Assembly: GCA_963781345.1 (NCBI GenBank)
Contig: CAWAFQ010000014.1
Coordinates: 186,001-250,000, forward strand
Reading direction: 5' to 3'
Length of the DNA stretch: 64,000 nt
From: JBBRHQ01 sp963781345
GTDB lineage: Bacteria > Actinomycetota > Thermoleophilia > Solirubrobacterales > 70-9
Shown here one piece after another: positions 43,447-52,438 of the stretch (position 1 is its first letter; each line of letters begins with the position of its first letter). The position numbers and the translations under genes are program-made. Below the pieces are notes generated by a model. The model saw only the letters and a program-made list of their open reading frames with translations, was not told the DNA's origin and searched no databases.

Positions 43447-44759
43447 GCCAGGTACGCAGATACTTCGGCACCGACGGTGTCCGTGGGGAGGCGGGCACCT
43501 ACGTGACCGCCGAGCTCGCCACCTCGCTGGGGCGCGCGGCGACCGCCGCCCACCCCTCCGAGCGCCCGCAGGTCCTGATCATCCGCGACACCCGGGAGTC
43601 GGGTCCGATGCTGGAAGCGGCGCTCGCCGCCGGGGTCGCGGCGGCCGGTGGGGACGCGCTGCTGGGCGGTGTCCTGCCGACGCCTGCGGCGGCGATCCTG
43701 GCCCGCCGCCACGGGCTCGACCTGGCGGCGGTCGTCTCTGCCTCCCACAACCCCTACCGCGACAACGGGATCAAGTTCTTCTCAGGGGACGGCCACAAGC
43801 TCGACGACGAGACCGAGGCGAGGATCGAGGCCCTGCTGGAGGGGGAGCAGCCGCGCGCCGCCGCGATCGGGCGCGTGCGGGAGCTGAACGGCGGCCTCGA
43901 GGACTACCTGCGCGCGCTCGCCGAGGCGTTCCCGCTCGACCTCTCAGGAACCCGCGTCCTGCTCGACTGTGCCAACGGCGCCACCCACCGCGCCGCCCCG
44001 GCGATCTTCGAGCGGTTGGGGGCGGAGGTCGAGGCGATCGCCGCCGACCCCGACGGCCGCAACATCAACGAAGGATGCGGCTCGACCCACATCGAGCTCC
44101 TGGCCGAGAGGATCGCCTCCTCGGAGGCGACGATCGGCTTCGCCTTCGACGGTGACGGCGACCGCGTCCTCGCCGTCGACGGGAACGGCGGCGTCCACGA
44201 CGGCGACGAGCTGATCGCTCTCGCCGCCCGCCACCTCGCCGGCCGCGGCGCCCTTGGAGGCGGGGTGGTGGTGACGGTCATGAGCAACTACGGCTTTCAC
44301 CGGGCGATGGAGGAGGCCGGGATTGAGGTGGCGACGACGCCGGTCGGCGACCGCTACGTGATCGAGGAGCTGCGAAACCGCGGCTGGAGGCTCGGCGGCG
44401 AGCAGTCCGGCCACATCATCGCGATCGACTACGCGCCGACCGGCGACGGCATCGGCGCCGCGCTGCTGACGATGCAGGCGCTGGCCGGTGGCGATCTCGC
44501 CGACGCGAGGGCGATGCAGAAGCTGCCGCAGACGCTGGTCAACGTCGAGGTCGCCGACCGCGAGGCGGTCTCGGGCGCGACGGGTCTCTGGGAAGCGGTC
44601 GATCGTGAGAACGATGCCCTCTCGGGCCGGGGCCGCGTCCTCGTCCGCACCTCCGGCACCGAGCCCCTGGTCCGGGTCATGGTGGAAGCCCCTGAGGCCG
44701 CCGAGGCGCAGCAGGTGGCCGAGCGCCTGGTCGAGGTGGTCCGGAAAGAGCTCGGTTAG
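43443..44759 (+). CDS. glmM: Phosphoglucosamine mutase (probable CTG start)
   Basis: Interconverts glucosamine-6-P and glucosamine-1-P for UDP-GlcNAc synthesis; about 438 residues. The family N terminus LSQVRRYFGTDGVRGEAGTY starts at CTG 43443, in a CTGA overlap with the rpsI stop; no ATG, GTG or TTG lies upstream of the conserved FGTDGVRG, and the first canonical codon (GTG 43503) would delete it. The active-site serine loop (VVSASHNPYRDNGIKFFS), metal loop (AFDGDGDRVLAVD), sugar loop (GGEQSGHIIA) and phosphate loop (VRTSGTEPLVRVMVE) are all intact. glmS follows after 106 bases. Confidence 0.95.
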   Translation: MSQVRRYFGTDGVRGEAGTYVTAELATSLGRAATAAHPSERPQVLIIRDTRESGPMLEAALAAGVAAAGGDALLGGVLPTPAAAILARRHGLDLAAVVSASHNPYRDNGIKFFSGDGHKLDDETEARIEALLEGEQPRAAAIGRVRELNGGLEDYLRALAEAFPLDLSGTRVLLDCANGATHRAAPAIFERLGAEVEAIAADPDGRNINEGCGSTHIELLAERIASSEATIGFAFDGDGDRVLAVDGNGGVHDGDELIALAARHLAGRGALGGGVVVTVMSNYGFHRAMEEAGIEVATTPVGDRYVIEELRNRGWRLGGEQSGHIIAIDYAPTGDGIGAALLTMQALAGGDLADARAMQKLPQTLVNVEVADREAVSGATGLWEAVDRENDALSGRGRVLVRTSGTEPLVRVMVEAPEAAEAQQVAERLVEVVRKELG

Positions 44760-44865
44760 AGACGGCAGGGCGGCGGGCCTGAGGAAGGTTGGCGCAAGGG
44801 TTTCTGCTTCCCGTTCACCGCTTTCTGGGCTCAGCTGGGACGCTCTACCCTTAGCCGCCCCCTCT

Positions 44866-46722
44866 ATGTGTGGAATTGTCGGATACGTGGGCTCCAGGCC
44901 GTGCCGCGAGTTGCTCGTCGCGGGCCTCGAGAAGCTCGAATACCGCGGCTATGACTCCGCGGGCGTGAGCGTGGTCGCGGACGGCCACATCGACAGCGTT
45001 CGCGCCGTCGGCAATCTCTCCAACCTGCGCGCAGCCGTCGAGGCGGCTTCCAACGGAGGCGCCGTCGCCGTCGCCGAGCGCACCGCGACGACCGGCGTCG
45101 CCCACACCCGCTGGGCCACCCACGGCCGCGTCACCGAGGAGAACGCGCACCCTCACAACGACTGCTCTGACCGCATCCACATCGTCCTCAACGGGATCGT
45201 CGAGAACCACGCCGACCTGCGTCGAACGCTCGAGGCGGAGGGGCATCACTTCAGCTCCGAGACCGACGCCGAGATCGTCGCCCACCTGATCGAGCGCCAC
45301 TACCGGGGCGATCTCACGGAAGCGGTCAAGGCTTCCTTCTCCGAGCTTCGCGGTCACTACGCCTTCGTCGCGCTCCACGCCGATCAGCCCGATCTGCTGG
45401 TCGGCGCCCGCAAGGAGTGCCCGCTGATCGCCGGGATCGGCGACGGCGAGACCTTCCTCGCCTCTGCGATCCCCGCCTTCCTCGCCCAGACCAGGCAGGT
45501 GATGCAGATCGAGAACGGCGAGATCGTCACGATCGACGCCGACGGGATCCGGATCACCGACGCCGAGGGCACAGTGGTCAGGCGTGAGGTCGAGAAGGTC
45601 ACCTGGGACGAGGATGCGGCCGAGAAGGGCGGCTACCCGACCTTCATGATGAAAGAGATCCACGAGCAGCCTGATGCCGTCGCCGAGACGATCGCCGACC
45701 GCCTGCCGACCGATGACGGGGTCGACCTCTCCGACGTCGACCTCGACGATGAGTACCTGCGCGACGTAGGGCGTATCGTCATCGTCGCCTGTGGGACCTC
45801 CTACCACGCCGGGCTCGTCGGCCGCTACGCGATCGAGGAGTGGGCCCGGGTACCGGTCGAGATGGACATCGCCTCCGAGTACCGCTACCGCCGACCTGTG
45901 ATCGGCGAGGGCGATCTCGTCGTCGGGATCACCCAGTCCGGTGAGACTGCGGACACGCTGGCGGCGATGCGGCTGGCGCGCGAGAACGGCGCCAAGGTGC
46001 TGGCGATAACCAACGTCATGGGGAGCCAGGCGACGCGCGACGCCGACGCCGTCCTCTTCACCCGCGCCGGCCTCGAGATCGGCGTCGCGGCGACCAAGAC
46101 CTTCGTCGCCCAGGTAGCGGCGATGTACCTGCTGGGCCTGCGCCTGGCCGAGCTTCGCCAGACCCTCTCGCCCGAGCGGCTCTCCGAGCTGGTGGTCGAC
46201 CTCAAGGGGGTCCCGTCGAAGATCGAGGAGACGATCGAGAGCGTCGACGCCAGGGTCCGGGCGATCGCCCGCAGCCACTACGACCAGCGTTTCTTCCTCT
46301 ACCTGGGCCGCCATATCGGCCTGCCCGTCTGCCTCGAGGGGGCGCTGAAGCTGAAGGAGATCTCCTACATACCCACCGACGCCTACGCCGCAGGCGAGAT
46401 GAAGCACGGGCCGATCGCAATGCTCGACACCTCGACCCCGGTCGTCTGCGTTGCCACCGACAGCCCCGTGCTCGAGAAGGTCCTCTCGAACATCGAGGAG
46501 GTGCGGGCTCGCGGCGCCGACACGATCGCCATCGCGACCGCCGGGAGCGGACGGGTCGCCGAGGTTGCTGACCAGACGATCGAGGTGCCGCGAAGCGACT
46601 GGATCCTGCAGCCGATCCTCGCGATCGTGCCGCTGCAGCTGCTCGCCTACTACATCGCCCGCCTCAACGAGTTCAACGTCGACCAGCCGCGAAACCTGGC
46701 CAAGACGGTCACCGTCGAGTAG
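44866..46722 (+). CDS. glmS: Glutamine-fructose-6-phosphate aminotransferase (isomerising)
   Basis: A 618-residue enzyme making glucosamine-6-P from fructose-6-P and glutamine. The N-terminal nucleophile follows Met directly (MCGIVGYVGSRPCRELLVAG), with HTRWATHGRVTEENAHPHND in the glutaminase domain. Two SIS domains follow (VACGTSYHAGLVGRYAIEEW; ITQSGETADTLAAMRLA; LGRHIGLPVCLEGALKLKEI) and the C terminus is PRNLAKTVTVE. A TACCCT box lies 14 bases before ATG. The 106-base leader shows no glmS ribozyme signature. Confidence 0.97.
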   Translation: MCGIVGYVGSRPCRELLVAGLEKLEYRGYDSAGVSVVADGHIDSVRAVGNLSNLRAAVEAASNGGAVAVAERTATTGVAHTRWATHGRVTEENAHPHNDCSDRIHIVLNGIVENHADLRRTLEAEGHHFSSETDAEIVAHLIERHYRGDLTEAVKASFSELRGHYAFVALHADQPDLLVGARKECPLIAGIGDGETFLASAIPAFLAQTRQVMQIENGEIVTIDADGIRITDAEGTVVRREVEKVTWDEDAAEKGGYPTFMMKEIHEQPDAVAETIADRLPTDDGVDLSDVDLDDEYLRDVGRIVIVACGTSYHAGLVGRYAIEEWARVPVEMDIASEYRYRRPVIGEGDLVVGITQSGETADTLAAMRLARENGAKVLAITNVMGSQATRDADAVLFTRAGLEIGVAATKTFVAQVAAMYLLGLRLAELRQTLSPERLSELVVDLKGVPSKIEETIESVDARVRAIARSHYDQRFFLYLGRHIGLPVCLEGALKLKEISYIPTDAYAAGEMKHGPIAMLDTSTPVVCVATDSPVLEKVLSNIEEVRARGADTIAIATAGSGRVAEVADQTIEVPRSDWILQPILAIVPLQLLAYYIARLNEFNVDQPRNLAKTVTVE

Positions 46723-46785
46723 CGGCGCGGCGACCGCGCCGGGACGGAATGTGAGGCCGCCACTGCCGCCGCTACGATCCCGCCC

Positions 46786-48342
46786 ATGACCACACGCACA
46801 CGCGCCTCCCTCGTCCTGTCCAGCGCCGCAGTCGCCGCGGCAATCACATTCGCCGGTTGCGGTGGCTCCAGCAGCAGTGGATCCGAGGACCCGGCAAGCC
46901 TCGCGCCCGCGGACTCGCCGCTGTTCGTCGAGGCGTCGGTGCGTCCCGAGGGCGAGCTCAAGGCGAACATTGAGAGCCTCTCGAAGACCCTGACCGGGAT
47001 CAGCGACCCCGGCTCGCTGCTGGTCGAGCAGCTCGATTCTTCGATCGCGCAGTCGGGGCAGAACATCAGCTACGAGACCGACATCCAGCCTTGGCTCGGC
47101 GAAAAGGCCGGGATCTTCTTCGAGCGCTACGACGGGCAGAACTTCTCCGGGGTTGGCTTCGTAGTGGAGACGACGAACTCGAGCGAGGCGAGTGACTTCG
47201 TCGACAAGATCGCGCAGACCAGCAGCTCTCCGGTCACACAGAACTCCTACAACGGCGTCGACTACATCACCCAGTCCGGCGACGGCACCTCGGTCGGCGT
47301 GGTCGGGGACTTCCTCGTCCTCGCCGAGGACCAGAAGACCTTTGAGGCCGCGGTCGATACGTCTGAGGGCGACTCGCTTGCAGACGACGGCAAGTACAAG
47401 GACGCCCTCTCTGCAGCTCCCGCCGGCAGCTTCGCCGATATCTACGTCAACATCGGCGACTTGATCAACTCGGCCGGCGCCCAGGTCGACCAGCAGGTGC
47501 TCGACTTCTACAACTCGCTCGGCGTCGACTTCAGCAACTCGACCGCGCTGGCGAGCATCGTCCCGGGCTCCGACCAGATCGAGATCGACGTCAGCACCAA
47601 TGCGGGCGGCGGCGTCGATTCGGCCGGTCTCACCGATTTCGTCGGCTCCTTCCCTGCGGATTCGTGGGTGGCGCTGGCCAGCCCCGACGTCGGTGAGCAG
47701 GTGAAGAAGGTGATCGACGGCTTCGACGAGAACGGGATCCCGGGGAGCGTCCCGCCCGGGAAGTTCAAGAGCACCTTCTCCAAGCAGGGGATCGACCTCG
47801 ACAAGATCGCCGAGTCGATCGGCGACATCGGCCTCTTCGTCGAGGGCACGACCAAGTCCAGCCTCGCCGGCGCCCTGGTGATCCAGACCACCGACTCCCA
47901 GGCCGCGTCCGAAGCGGTCTCGAAGCTGACCGACCTGGTGAAGCAGTCGAGCACGGCGGGGTTCAAGCAGATCCCCGGCGGCTTCTCGATGTCGAATCCG
48001 CAGCAGCTCGGCTCGCAGCCGGTCGAGATCGTCGCCAAGGGTGACCGCGTCGTCGTCGGATACGGCGACGCTGCGACCCAGCAGGCGCTCTCGGGCTCGG
48101 GGGCGACCCTCGACGGAACCTCGGCGTTCGACGCCGCCACCAAGGCACTCGGCGACACCCCCCTGACCGGCTTCCTCGACATCCAGTCGGTCCTCAAGCT
48201 GCTGGAGTCGATGGGTGCGAGCTCGGACTCCAGCTACCAGCAGATCAGGCCGTTCTTGGGCAAGCTCGACTTCGCAGCGGTGGGCTCCGGCAGCTCCGGC
48301 GACCTTTCGACCTCGAAGATCGTGGTCAAGGTCGCCAAGTAA
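46786..48342 (+). CDS. DUF3352-type lipoprotein
   Basis: A 518-residue exported protein with a lipoprotein signal peptide (RASLVLSSAAVAAAITFAGC; lipobox FAGC) and a Ser/Gly linker. The mature part resembles DUF3352 (SLAPADSPLFVEASVRPEGE, then FVDKIAQTSS and GDFLVLAEDQKTFEAAVD), a repetitive alpha/beta fold of unknown function. TACGAT lies seven bases before the ATG, so the transcript is likely leaderless and separate from glmS. Composition is lower in Arg and richer in Ser/Asp than neighbours, as usual for exported proteins. Confidence 0.85.
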   Translation: MTTRTRASLVLSSAAVAAAITFAGCGGSSSSGSEDPASLAPADSPLFVEASVRPEGELKANIESLSKTLTGISDPGSLLVEQLDSSIAQSGQNISYETDIQPWLGEKAGIFFERYDGQNFSGVGFVVETTNSSEASDFVDKIAQTSSSPVTQNSYNGVDYITQSGDGTSVGVVGDFLVLAEDQKTFEAAVDTSEGDSLADDGKYKDALSAAPAGSFADIYVNIGDLINSAGAQVDQQVLDFYNSLGVDFSNSTALASIVPGSDQIEIDVSTNAGGGVDSAGLTDFVGSFPADSWVALASPDVGEQVKKVIDGFDENGIPGSVPPGKFKSTFSKQGIDLDKIAESIGDIGLFVEGTTKSSLAGALVIQTTDSQAASEAVSKLTDLVKQSSTAGFKQIPGGFSMSNPQQLGSQPVEIVAKGDRVVVGYGDAATQQALSGSGATLDGTSAFDAATKALGDTPLTGFLDIQSVLKLLESMGASSDSSYQQIRPFLGKLDFAAVGSGSSGDLSTSKIVVKVAK

Positions 48343-48346
48343 TCGC

Positions 48347-48721
48347 GTGCCGGTGAACGCCGGAGTCGGCATTGACCTGCTCGAGATCGGCCGCCTCGAG
48401 CGGGCGCTCGAGCGTCGGCCTGGGCTGGCGCGACGCGTGTTCACCGAAGCCGAGCTCGACTACGCCGGCGCCCGCAGCCGCCCCGGGCGGCATCTGGCCG
48501 CCCGCTTTGCCGCCAAGGAGGCCGTTTTCAAGGCACTCGGCCTCGGCGGCGTGCTCGGCCTGCGAGAGATCGAGGTCGTGGCCGGCGAGCCGCCCTCGAT
48601 TCGGCTCCATGGCCGCGCCGCGCAGGCGGCGGCCGAGCGCGGCTTCGCCTCGGTCAGCATCTCGCTCACCCACTCGCGCGAGATCGCCGCTGCGGTCGCG
48701 CTCGCCGAGCGCGGTCCCTGA
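48347..48721 (+). CDS. acpS: Holo-[acyl-carrier-protein] synthase
   Basis: A 124-residue phosphopantetheinyl transferase that activates acyl-carrier protein using CoA. VGIDLLEIGRLERALERRPG (Mg-binding Asp), RFAAKEAVFKALG (Lys/Glu of the active site) and SISLTHSREIAAAVALAE are typical. GTG 48347 lies four bases after the lipoprotein stop. It ends one base before the convergent lipoprotein gene. Its position near glmS, nnrDE and alr matches other actinobacteria. Confidence 0.94.
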   Translation: MPVNAGVGIDLLEIGRLERALERRPGLARRVFTEAELDYAGARSRPGRHLAARFAAKEAVFKALGLGGVLGLREIEVVAGEPPSIRLHGRAAQAAAERGFASVSISLTHSREIAAAVALAERGP

Positions 48722-48722
48722 G

Positions 48723-49502
48723 TCAGCCCGGGGCGGGGCCGATCGAGTCGGCGCGGTAGGCGCCGCGGAAGTACAGCAGGCTCGTCCGCAGCCTCTGCCC
48801 ACCGGAGCTGCCGCCGCTGGGGACGATGATCGCGAGGGCGTAGACGCTGTCGATGCCGCGGACCGCGCTGATCCGGACCGAGTCGGCCGCCGCCGCGGGG
48901 TCAGACTGGCGGCGTCTGCATCCGGCGAGGCCGCCGAACTCGGACCGGACGAAGTTCGCCGTGAACGCCTCGGTGCACAGCGCCGGGCCCGTCGCGGTCG
49001 CGGCGCGGCGTATCGCGGCGGAGACCGCCCGCACTTCCTCCGGCGCCAACCTCTCGCCACAGGCTCGCAGCCCGGCCCGCACGGCGTCTTGGTCAGCCTC
49101 CCTGTTGACCCGGTCGCGGCGCTCTCCGAGCGAGTCGTAGACACCCGGGTCGCCACTCTCGGCCGCCTCTCGCTGGCGCTCGGTCAGCGCCAGGGCCCGC
49201 TCGCGGGCGGAGAGGAAGCGGCGGTAGGCTGCGGCCCGCTCGCGCGGCGGCTCGATCGCCCGTAGATCCGTGAGCGCGCGACGCTCTATCGGCAGCAGCT
49301 GCGACGCCTGCGCGGCCGCCTCGGGGCCACTGGTCGGGGTGCCACCGTCGCTGAAGACCGCGTTCACTCCCCGGGCAGCATCTGTGCAGACGCCGTCGGC
49401 GTTCGAGGCGAAGTCAGCGCCCGCGCCGCCACAGCCCCCGAGCAGCGCCGCCGATGCGATCGCCGCCGCGGCAGCGCCGAGCGCCCTCGAGTTCGCCGTC
49501 AC
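48723..49502 (-). CDS. Putative lipoprotein, unknown function
   Basis: A 259-residue exported protein. GTG 49502 gives a short lipoprotein signal (LGAAAAAIASAALLGGCGGA; lipobox LGGC). The mature part is Ala/Arg-rich and mainly helical (RALTDLRAIEPPRERAAAYR, FLSARERALALTERQREAAE) with Cys residues in DGVCTDAARG, RACGERLAP, LCTEAF and AGCRRR. No family recognised. A longer reading frame runs into the 43-bp repeats but is not protein-like there, so the shorter start is used. Confidence 0.7.
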   Translation of the reverse strand: MTANSRALGAAAAAIASAALLGGCGGAGADFASNADGVCTDAARGVNAVFSDGGTPTSGPEAAAQASQLLPIERRALTDLRAIEPPRERAAAYRRFLSARERALALTERQREAAESGDPGVYDSLGERRDRVNREADQDAVRAGLRACGERLAPEEVRAVSAAIRRAATATGPALCTEAFTANFVRSEFGGLAGCRRRQSDPAAAADSVRISAVRGIDSVYALAIIVPSGGSSGGQRLRTSLLYFRGAYRADSIGPAPG

Positions 49503-49611
49503 CCGTCCTGCCCCAGTCTGTCCCTCATCACCAACCCGGACCCTAGATGGTTGACCCAGGGTTCGCGTCATCCGCGCGCGCCGATCTGGAATCAACCTGC
49601 CCCCTCCGGAC

Positions 49612-49724
49612 GTGGCCGACCACGCGCATGCCTGGCATGCACCTCGTCGGCCACGTCCCAGGCGCGCCCTGGCCCCCCGACGTGGCCGACCTCGCGCATG
49701 CCTGGCATGCACCTCGTCGGCCAC
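49612..49724. repeat. 43-bp palindromic repeat, tandem pair, locus C
   Basis: Copies at 49612-49654 and 49682-49724 (70-base period), in the opposite orientation to loci A and B by their core. Arms GTGGCCGAC/GTCGGCCAC; the core GCATGCCTGGCATGC is a perfect 15-bp palindrome with a central T. They fill the 313-base divergent gap 49503-49815, which otherwise holds only the TACGCT box of the downstream gene at 49803. Confidence 0.9.
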
Positions 49725-49815
49725 GTCACCCGGGGGAGGGACGGGGGTTGCGCCGGCCGGCCCGGGTATCGGCTCCGAGCCCTCTGCTGCGCGGCCCGCC
49801 GGTACGCTGGCGGCT

Positions 49816-51333
49816 GTGGAATCCTGGCTCCATCCTCTCTTCGACGCGGACGGGATGCGCGCGGTCGACCGCTGGGCGATCGAGGACCGCGGGGTTCCCT
49901 CGCTGGAGTTGATGGAGACCGCGGGGGCGGCGCTGGCGACGGCCGTCGCGGGCCTCTCACCTCAGGGTCCGGTCCGGGTCGTTTGCGGCAAGGGCAATAA
50001 CGGCGGCGACGGGCTGGTCGCTGCCCGGCACCTGGCGCAGACCGGGTTCGAGGTCGATGCGCTGCTGCTCTGGCCCGCCGCAGATCTGCGCGGAGACGCG
50101 GCCGCAAACCTCGAGCGCTTCGAGGGCGCCGAGGAGATCGCGACCGAGGCCCTCGCCGGGCGCCTTGCCGGCTCGGGAGCGGTCGTCGACGCGATCTTCG
50201 GGACCGGCTTCTCGGGGTCTCCGCGAGAGCCCGCAGACGCGGCGATTGAGGCGATCAACCGCTGCGGGGCGCCGGTCGTCGCCTGCGACATCGCCTCCGG
50301 CGTCGACGCCTCCAGCGGCGAGGTCGCCGGCACCGCAGTCGGCGCCGCCGTCACGGTCACCTTCCACGCGGCAAAGGTCGGGCACCTGATCGCTCCGGGC
50401 AAGCACCTCACCGGCGAGCTTCGGATAGCCCCGATCGGGATCCCCGAGGGCGCCCCCTCCGCGCCGGTCGCCGGCGTGATCGATCCGCTCGTTCTCGGTC
50501 TCCTCCCGCGGCGGGGCGCGGAGTCGAACAAGTTCACCTCGGGCCAGGTCGTGCTCGCCGGCGGCTCGCGCGGGCTGACAGGTTCGATCTGCCTCGCCGC
50601 CGAGGCGGCGATCCGCGCCGGCGCCGGATACGCGACGGTCGCCGTTCCGGCCGACCTCGAGCCGATCTTCGAGCAGAAGCTGACCGAGGTGATGTCGGTC
50701 GGCTGCCCGGGCGGCGAGGGATGCCTCTCGACCGCGTCGGAGGCCGCGGCCCTCGGCGCCTTCGAGCGCGCCGCGGCCGGGGTGCTCGGTCCCGGACTCG
50801 GGCGGGATCCCTCCTCCGCCGCGCTGGCGCGCGACGTCGCCGGCGCGATCGAAGCCCCCCTGGTGATCGACGCCGACGGGCTCAACGCTTTCACCGGCAG
50901 CCTCGAGCGGGTCGCGGCCCGCGCAGCGCCGACTGTCCTCACTCCCCACGCCGGCGAGCTCGGCCGCCTGCTCGGGCGCTCCTCGGAGGAGATCTCCGCA
51001 CACCGCCTCGCGGCCGCCCGCGAGGCCGCGACCACAGCCGGCGCGGTGGTCGTCCTCAAGGGCGACGACACGATCGTCACCGACGGCGAGCGGGTCGCGG
51101 TCAACGCGGTCGCGGCCCCCGGCCTGGCGACCGCGGGCACCGGAGACGTCCTCTCCGGCCTCACCGCCGCCCTGCTCGCCCGCGGGCTCGAGCCGTTCGA
51201 CGCTGCCTGCGCGGCGGTCGTCGCCCATGCCCGGGCCGGCGCCGACGCAGCCGAGAGGGTCGGAGCGGCCGAGTCGGTGATCGCATCCGACGTGATCGAC
51301 TCGATTCCGGCCGGCCTGGTGGCGGATGCCTGA
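49816..51333 (+). CDS. nnr: Bifunctional NAD(P)H-hydrate epimerase and dehydratase
   Basis: A 505-residue metabolite-repair enzyme that restores hydrated NADH and NADPH. The N-terminal epimerase domain has RAVDRWAIEDRGVPSLELME, RVVCGKGNNGGDGLVAARHL and VVACDIASGVDASSGEV. The C-terminal ribokinase-like dehydratase has VVLAGGSRGLTGSICLAAEA, VIDADGLNAF, LTPHAGELGRLLG and the GTGD loop GLATAGTGDVLSGLTAALLA. GTG 49816 follows TACGCT by seven bases (leaderless). alr overlaps its stop by eight bases. Confidence 0.95.
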   Translation: MESWLHPLFDADGMRAVDRWAIEDRGVPSLELMETAGAALATAVAGLSPQGPVRVVCGKGNNGGDGLVAARHLAQTGFEVDALLLWPAADLRGDAAANLERFEGAEEIATEALAGRLAGSGAVVDAIFGTGFSGSPREPADAAIEAINRCGAPVVACDIASGVDASSGEVAGTAVGAAVTVTFHAAKVGHLIAPGKHLTGELRIAPIGIPEGAPSAPVAGVIDPLVLGLLPRRGAESNKFTSGQVVLAGGSRGLTGSICLAAEAAIRAGAGYATVAVPADLEPIFEQKLTEVMSVGCPGGEGCLSTASEAAALGAFERAAAGVLGPGLGRDPSSAALARDVAGAIEAPLVIDADGLNAFTGSLERVAARAAPTVLTPHAGELGRLLGRSSEEISAHRLAAAREAATTAGAVVVLKGDDTIVTDGERVAVNAVAAPGLATAGTGDVLSGLTAALLARGLEPFDAACAAVVAHARAGADAAERVGAAESVIASDVIDSIPAGLVADA

Positions 51334-52438
51334 GCGCGCGGTTGCCCGGATCGACCTCGGCGCCCTCGAGCGCAACTGCTCGCTGCTGGCGGCCCGCCTC
51401 AGCGACGGCGCCGAGCTCTGCGCGGTCCTCAAGGCCGACGGCTACGGCCACGGCGCCGACACCTGCGCCGAGGCGGCGCTCAAGGGAGGGGCGAGTTGGC
51501 TGGCCGTCGCCACAGCCGGCGAGGCCGAGCAGGTGGGTCGCCGCCTGCACCACATCCGGCTGCTGACGATGGGCGCCCTCTCGGCGAGCGAGATCGACGT
51601 GGCCCTCGGGGCGGGTTCGGAGATCAATGTCTGGACCGAAGGCTTCCGCGCACACCTCGCCACCCGGGCGAGGGCGCAGGGCCGGCCCGCCCTGGTCCAC
51701 GTCAAGTTCGACAGTGGCATGGGCCGCCTCGGGAACCGCGACCCCGCCGAGGTCCTGGCCCTGGCGCGGGCCTGCGACGAGGACCCCGCCCTCGAGCTGG
51801 CCGGGGTCTGGACCCATTTCGCGACCGCGGATGAGCCCGAGTCGGATTTCTTCGACGCCCAGCTCGAGCGCTTCGATGCAGTTGCCGGCGCGGTCAAGGC
51901 CGAGTTCGCAGATGTGGTCGTCCACGCGGCCAACAGCGCCGCCGTCTTTCGCGACCCCCGCTCGCATTTCGACATGGCCCGCTGTGGTGTCGCCGTCTAC
52001 GGGCTCGACCCTTTCCAGGGCGACCCTCGCGAGCGCGGGCTCGAGCCGGTCATGCAGCTGCAGTCCTACGTCGCCGATGTCAAGCGCTTCGAGGCCGGCG
52101 AGAGCGTCGGATATGGCCGCACCTGGCGCGCGCCGCGCGACACCTGGGTCGGGGTGATCCCGGTGGGCTACGGCGACGGCGTTCGGCGGGGGCTCTCCAA
52201 CAACGCCGACGTTCTCGTCGGGGGACAGCGCCACCCGATCGTGGGCACGATCTCGATGGACAACCTGACCGTCGATCTCGGGCCCGAGGCCGAGGTCGGA
52301 CCCGGCGCGCCAGCGGTCCTGCTCGGGACGCAGGGCGAGGAGACGATCCTCGCCGAGGAGGTTGCTCGACATCTCGACACGATCAACTACGAGGTCGCCT
52401 GCGGCGTCTCCCCCCGGGTCCGCCGGGAAGCGCGGTGA
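51326..52438 (+). CDS. alr: Alanine racemase
   Basis: PLP enzyme of 370 residues making D-alanine for peptidoglycan. The PLP lysine is in CAVLKADGYGHGADTCAEAA; HVKFDSGMGRLGNR, VHAANSAAVFRDPRSHFDMA, the C-terminal tyrosine region GVIPVGYGDGVRRGLSNNAD and GTISMDNLTVDLG are all present. The gene overlaps both neighbours (eight bases with nnr, GTGA with the next gene), so it is translated as part of a tight operon. Confidence 0.96.
   Translation: MPERAVARIDLGALERNCSLLAARLSDGAELCAVLKADGYGHGADTCAEAALKGGASWLAVATAGEAEQVGRRLHHIRLLTMGALSASEIDVALGAGSEINVWTEGFRAHLATRARAQGRPALVHVKFDSGMGRLGNRDPAEVLALARACDEDPALELAGVWTHFATADEPESDFFDAQLERFDAVAGAVKAEFADVVVHAANSAAVFRDPRSHFDMARCGVAVYGLDPFQGDPRERGLEPVMQLQSYVADVKRFEAGESVGYGRTWRAPRDTWVGVIPVGYGDGVRRGLSNNADVLVGGQRHPIVGTISMDNLTVDLGPEAEVGPGAPAVLLGTQGEETILAEEVARHLDTINYEVACGVSPRVRREAR

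Noticed and set aside
44760..44865. glmS ribozyme upstream of glmS
   Set aside because: The gap is only 106 bases and does not contain the conserved core; a TACCCT box and short leader are enough to explain it.
44851..48444. A very long open frame on the minus strand opposite glmS and the DUF3352 gene
   Set aside because: It is a GC-driven shadow of two clearly coding plus-strand genes; its sequence is Arg/Asp/Val-biased with no recognisable domain. The same holds for long antisense frames opposite cca/HIT (52387-54765) and the SARP gene.
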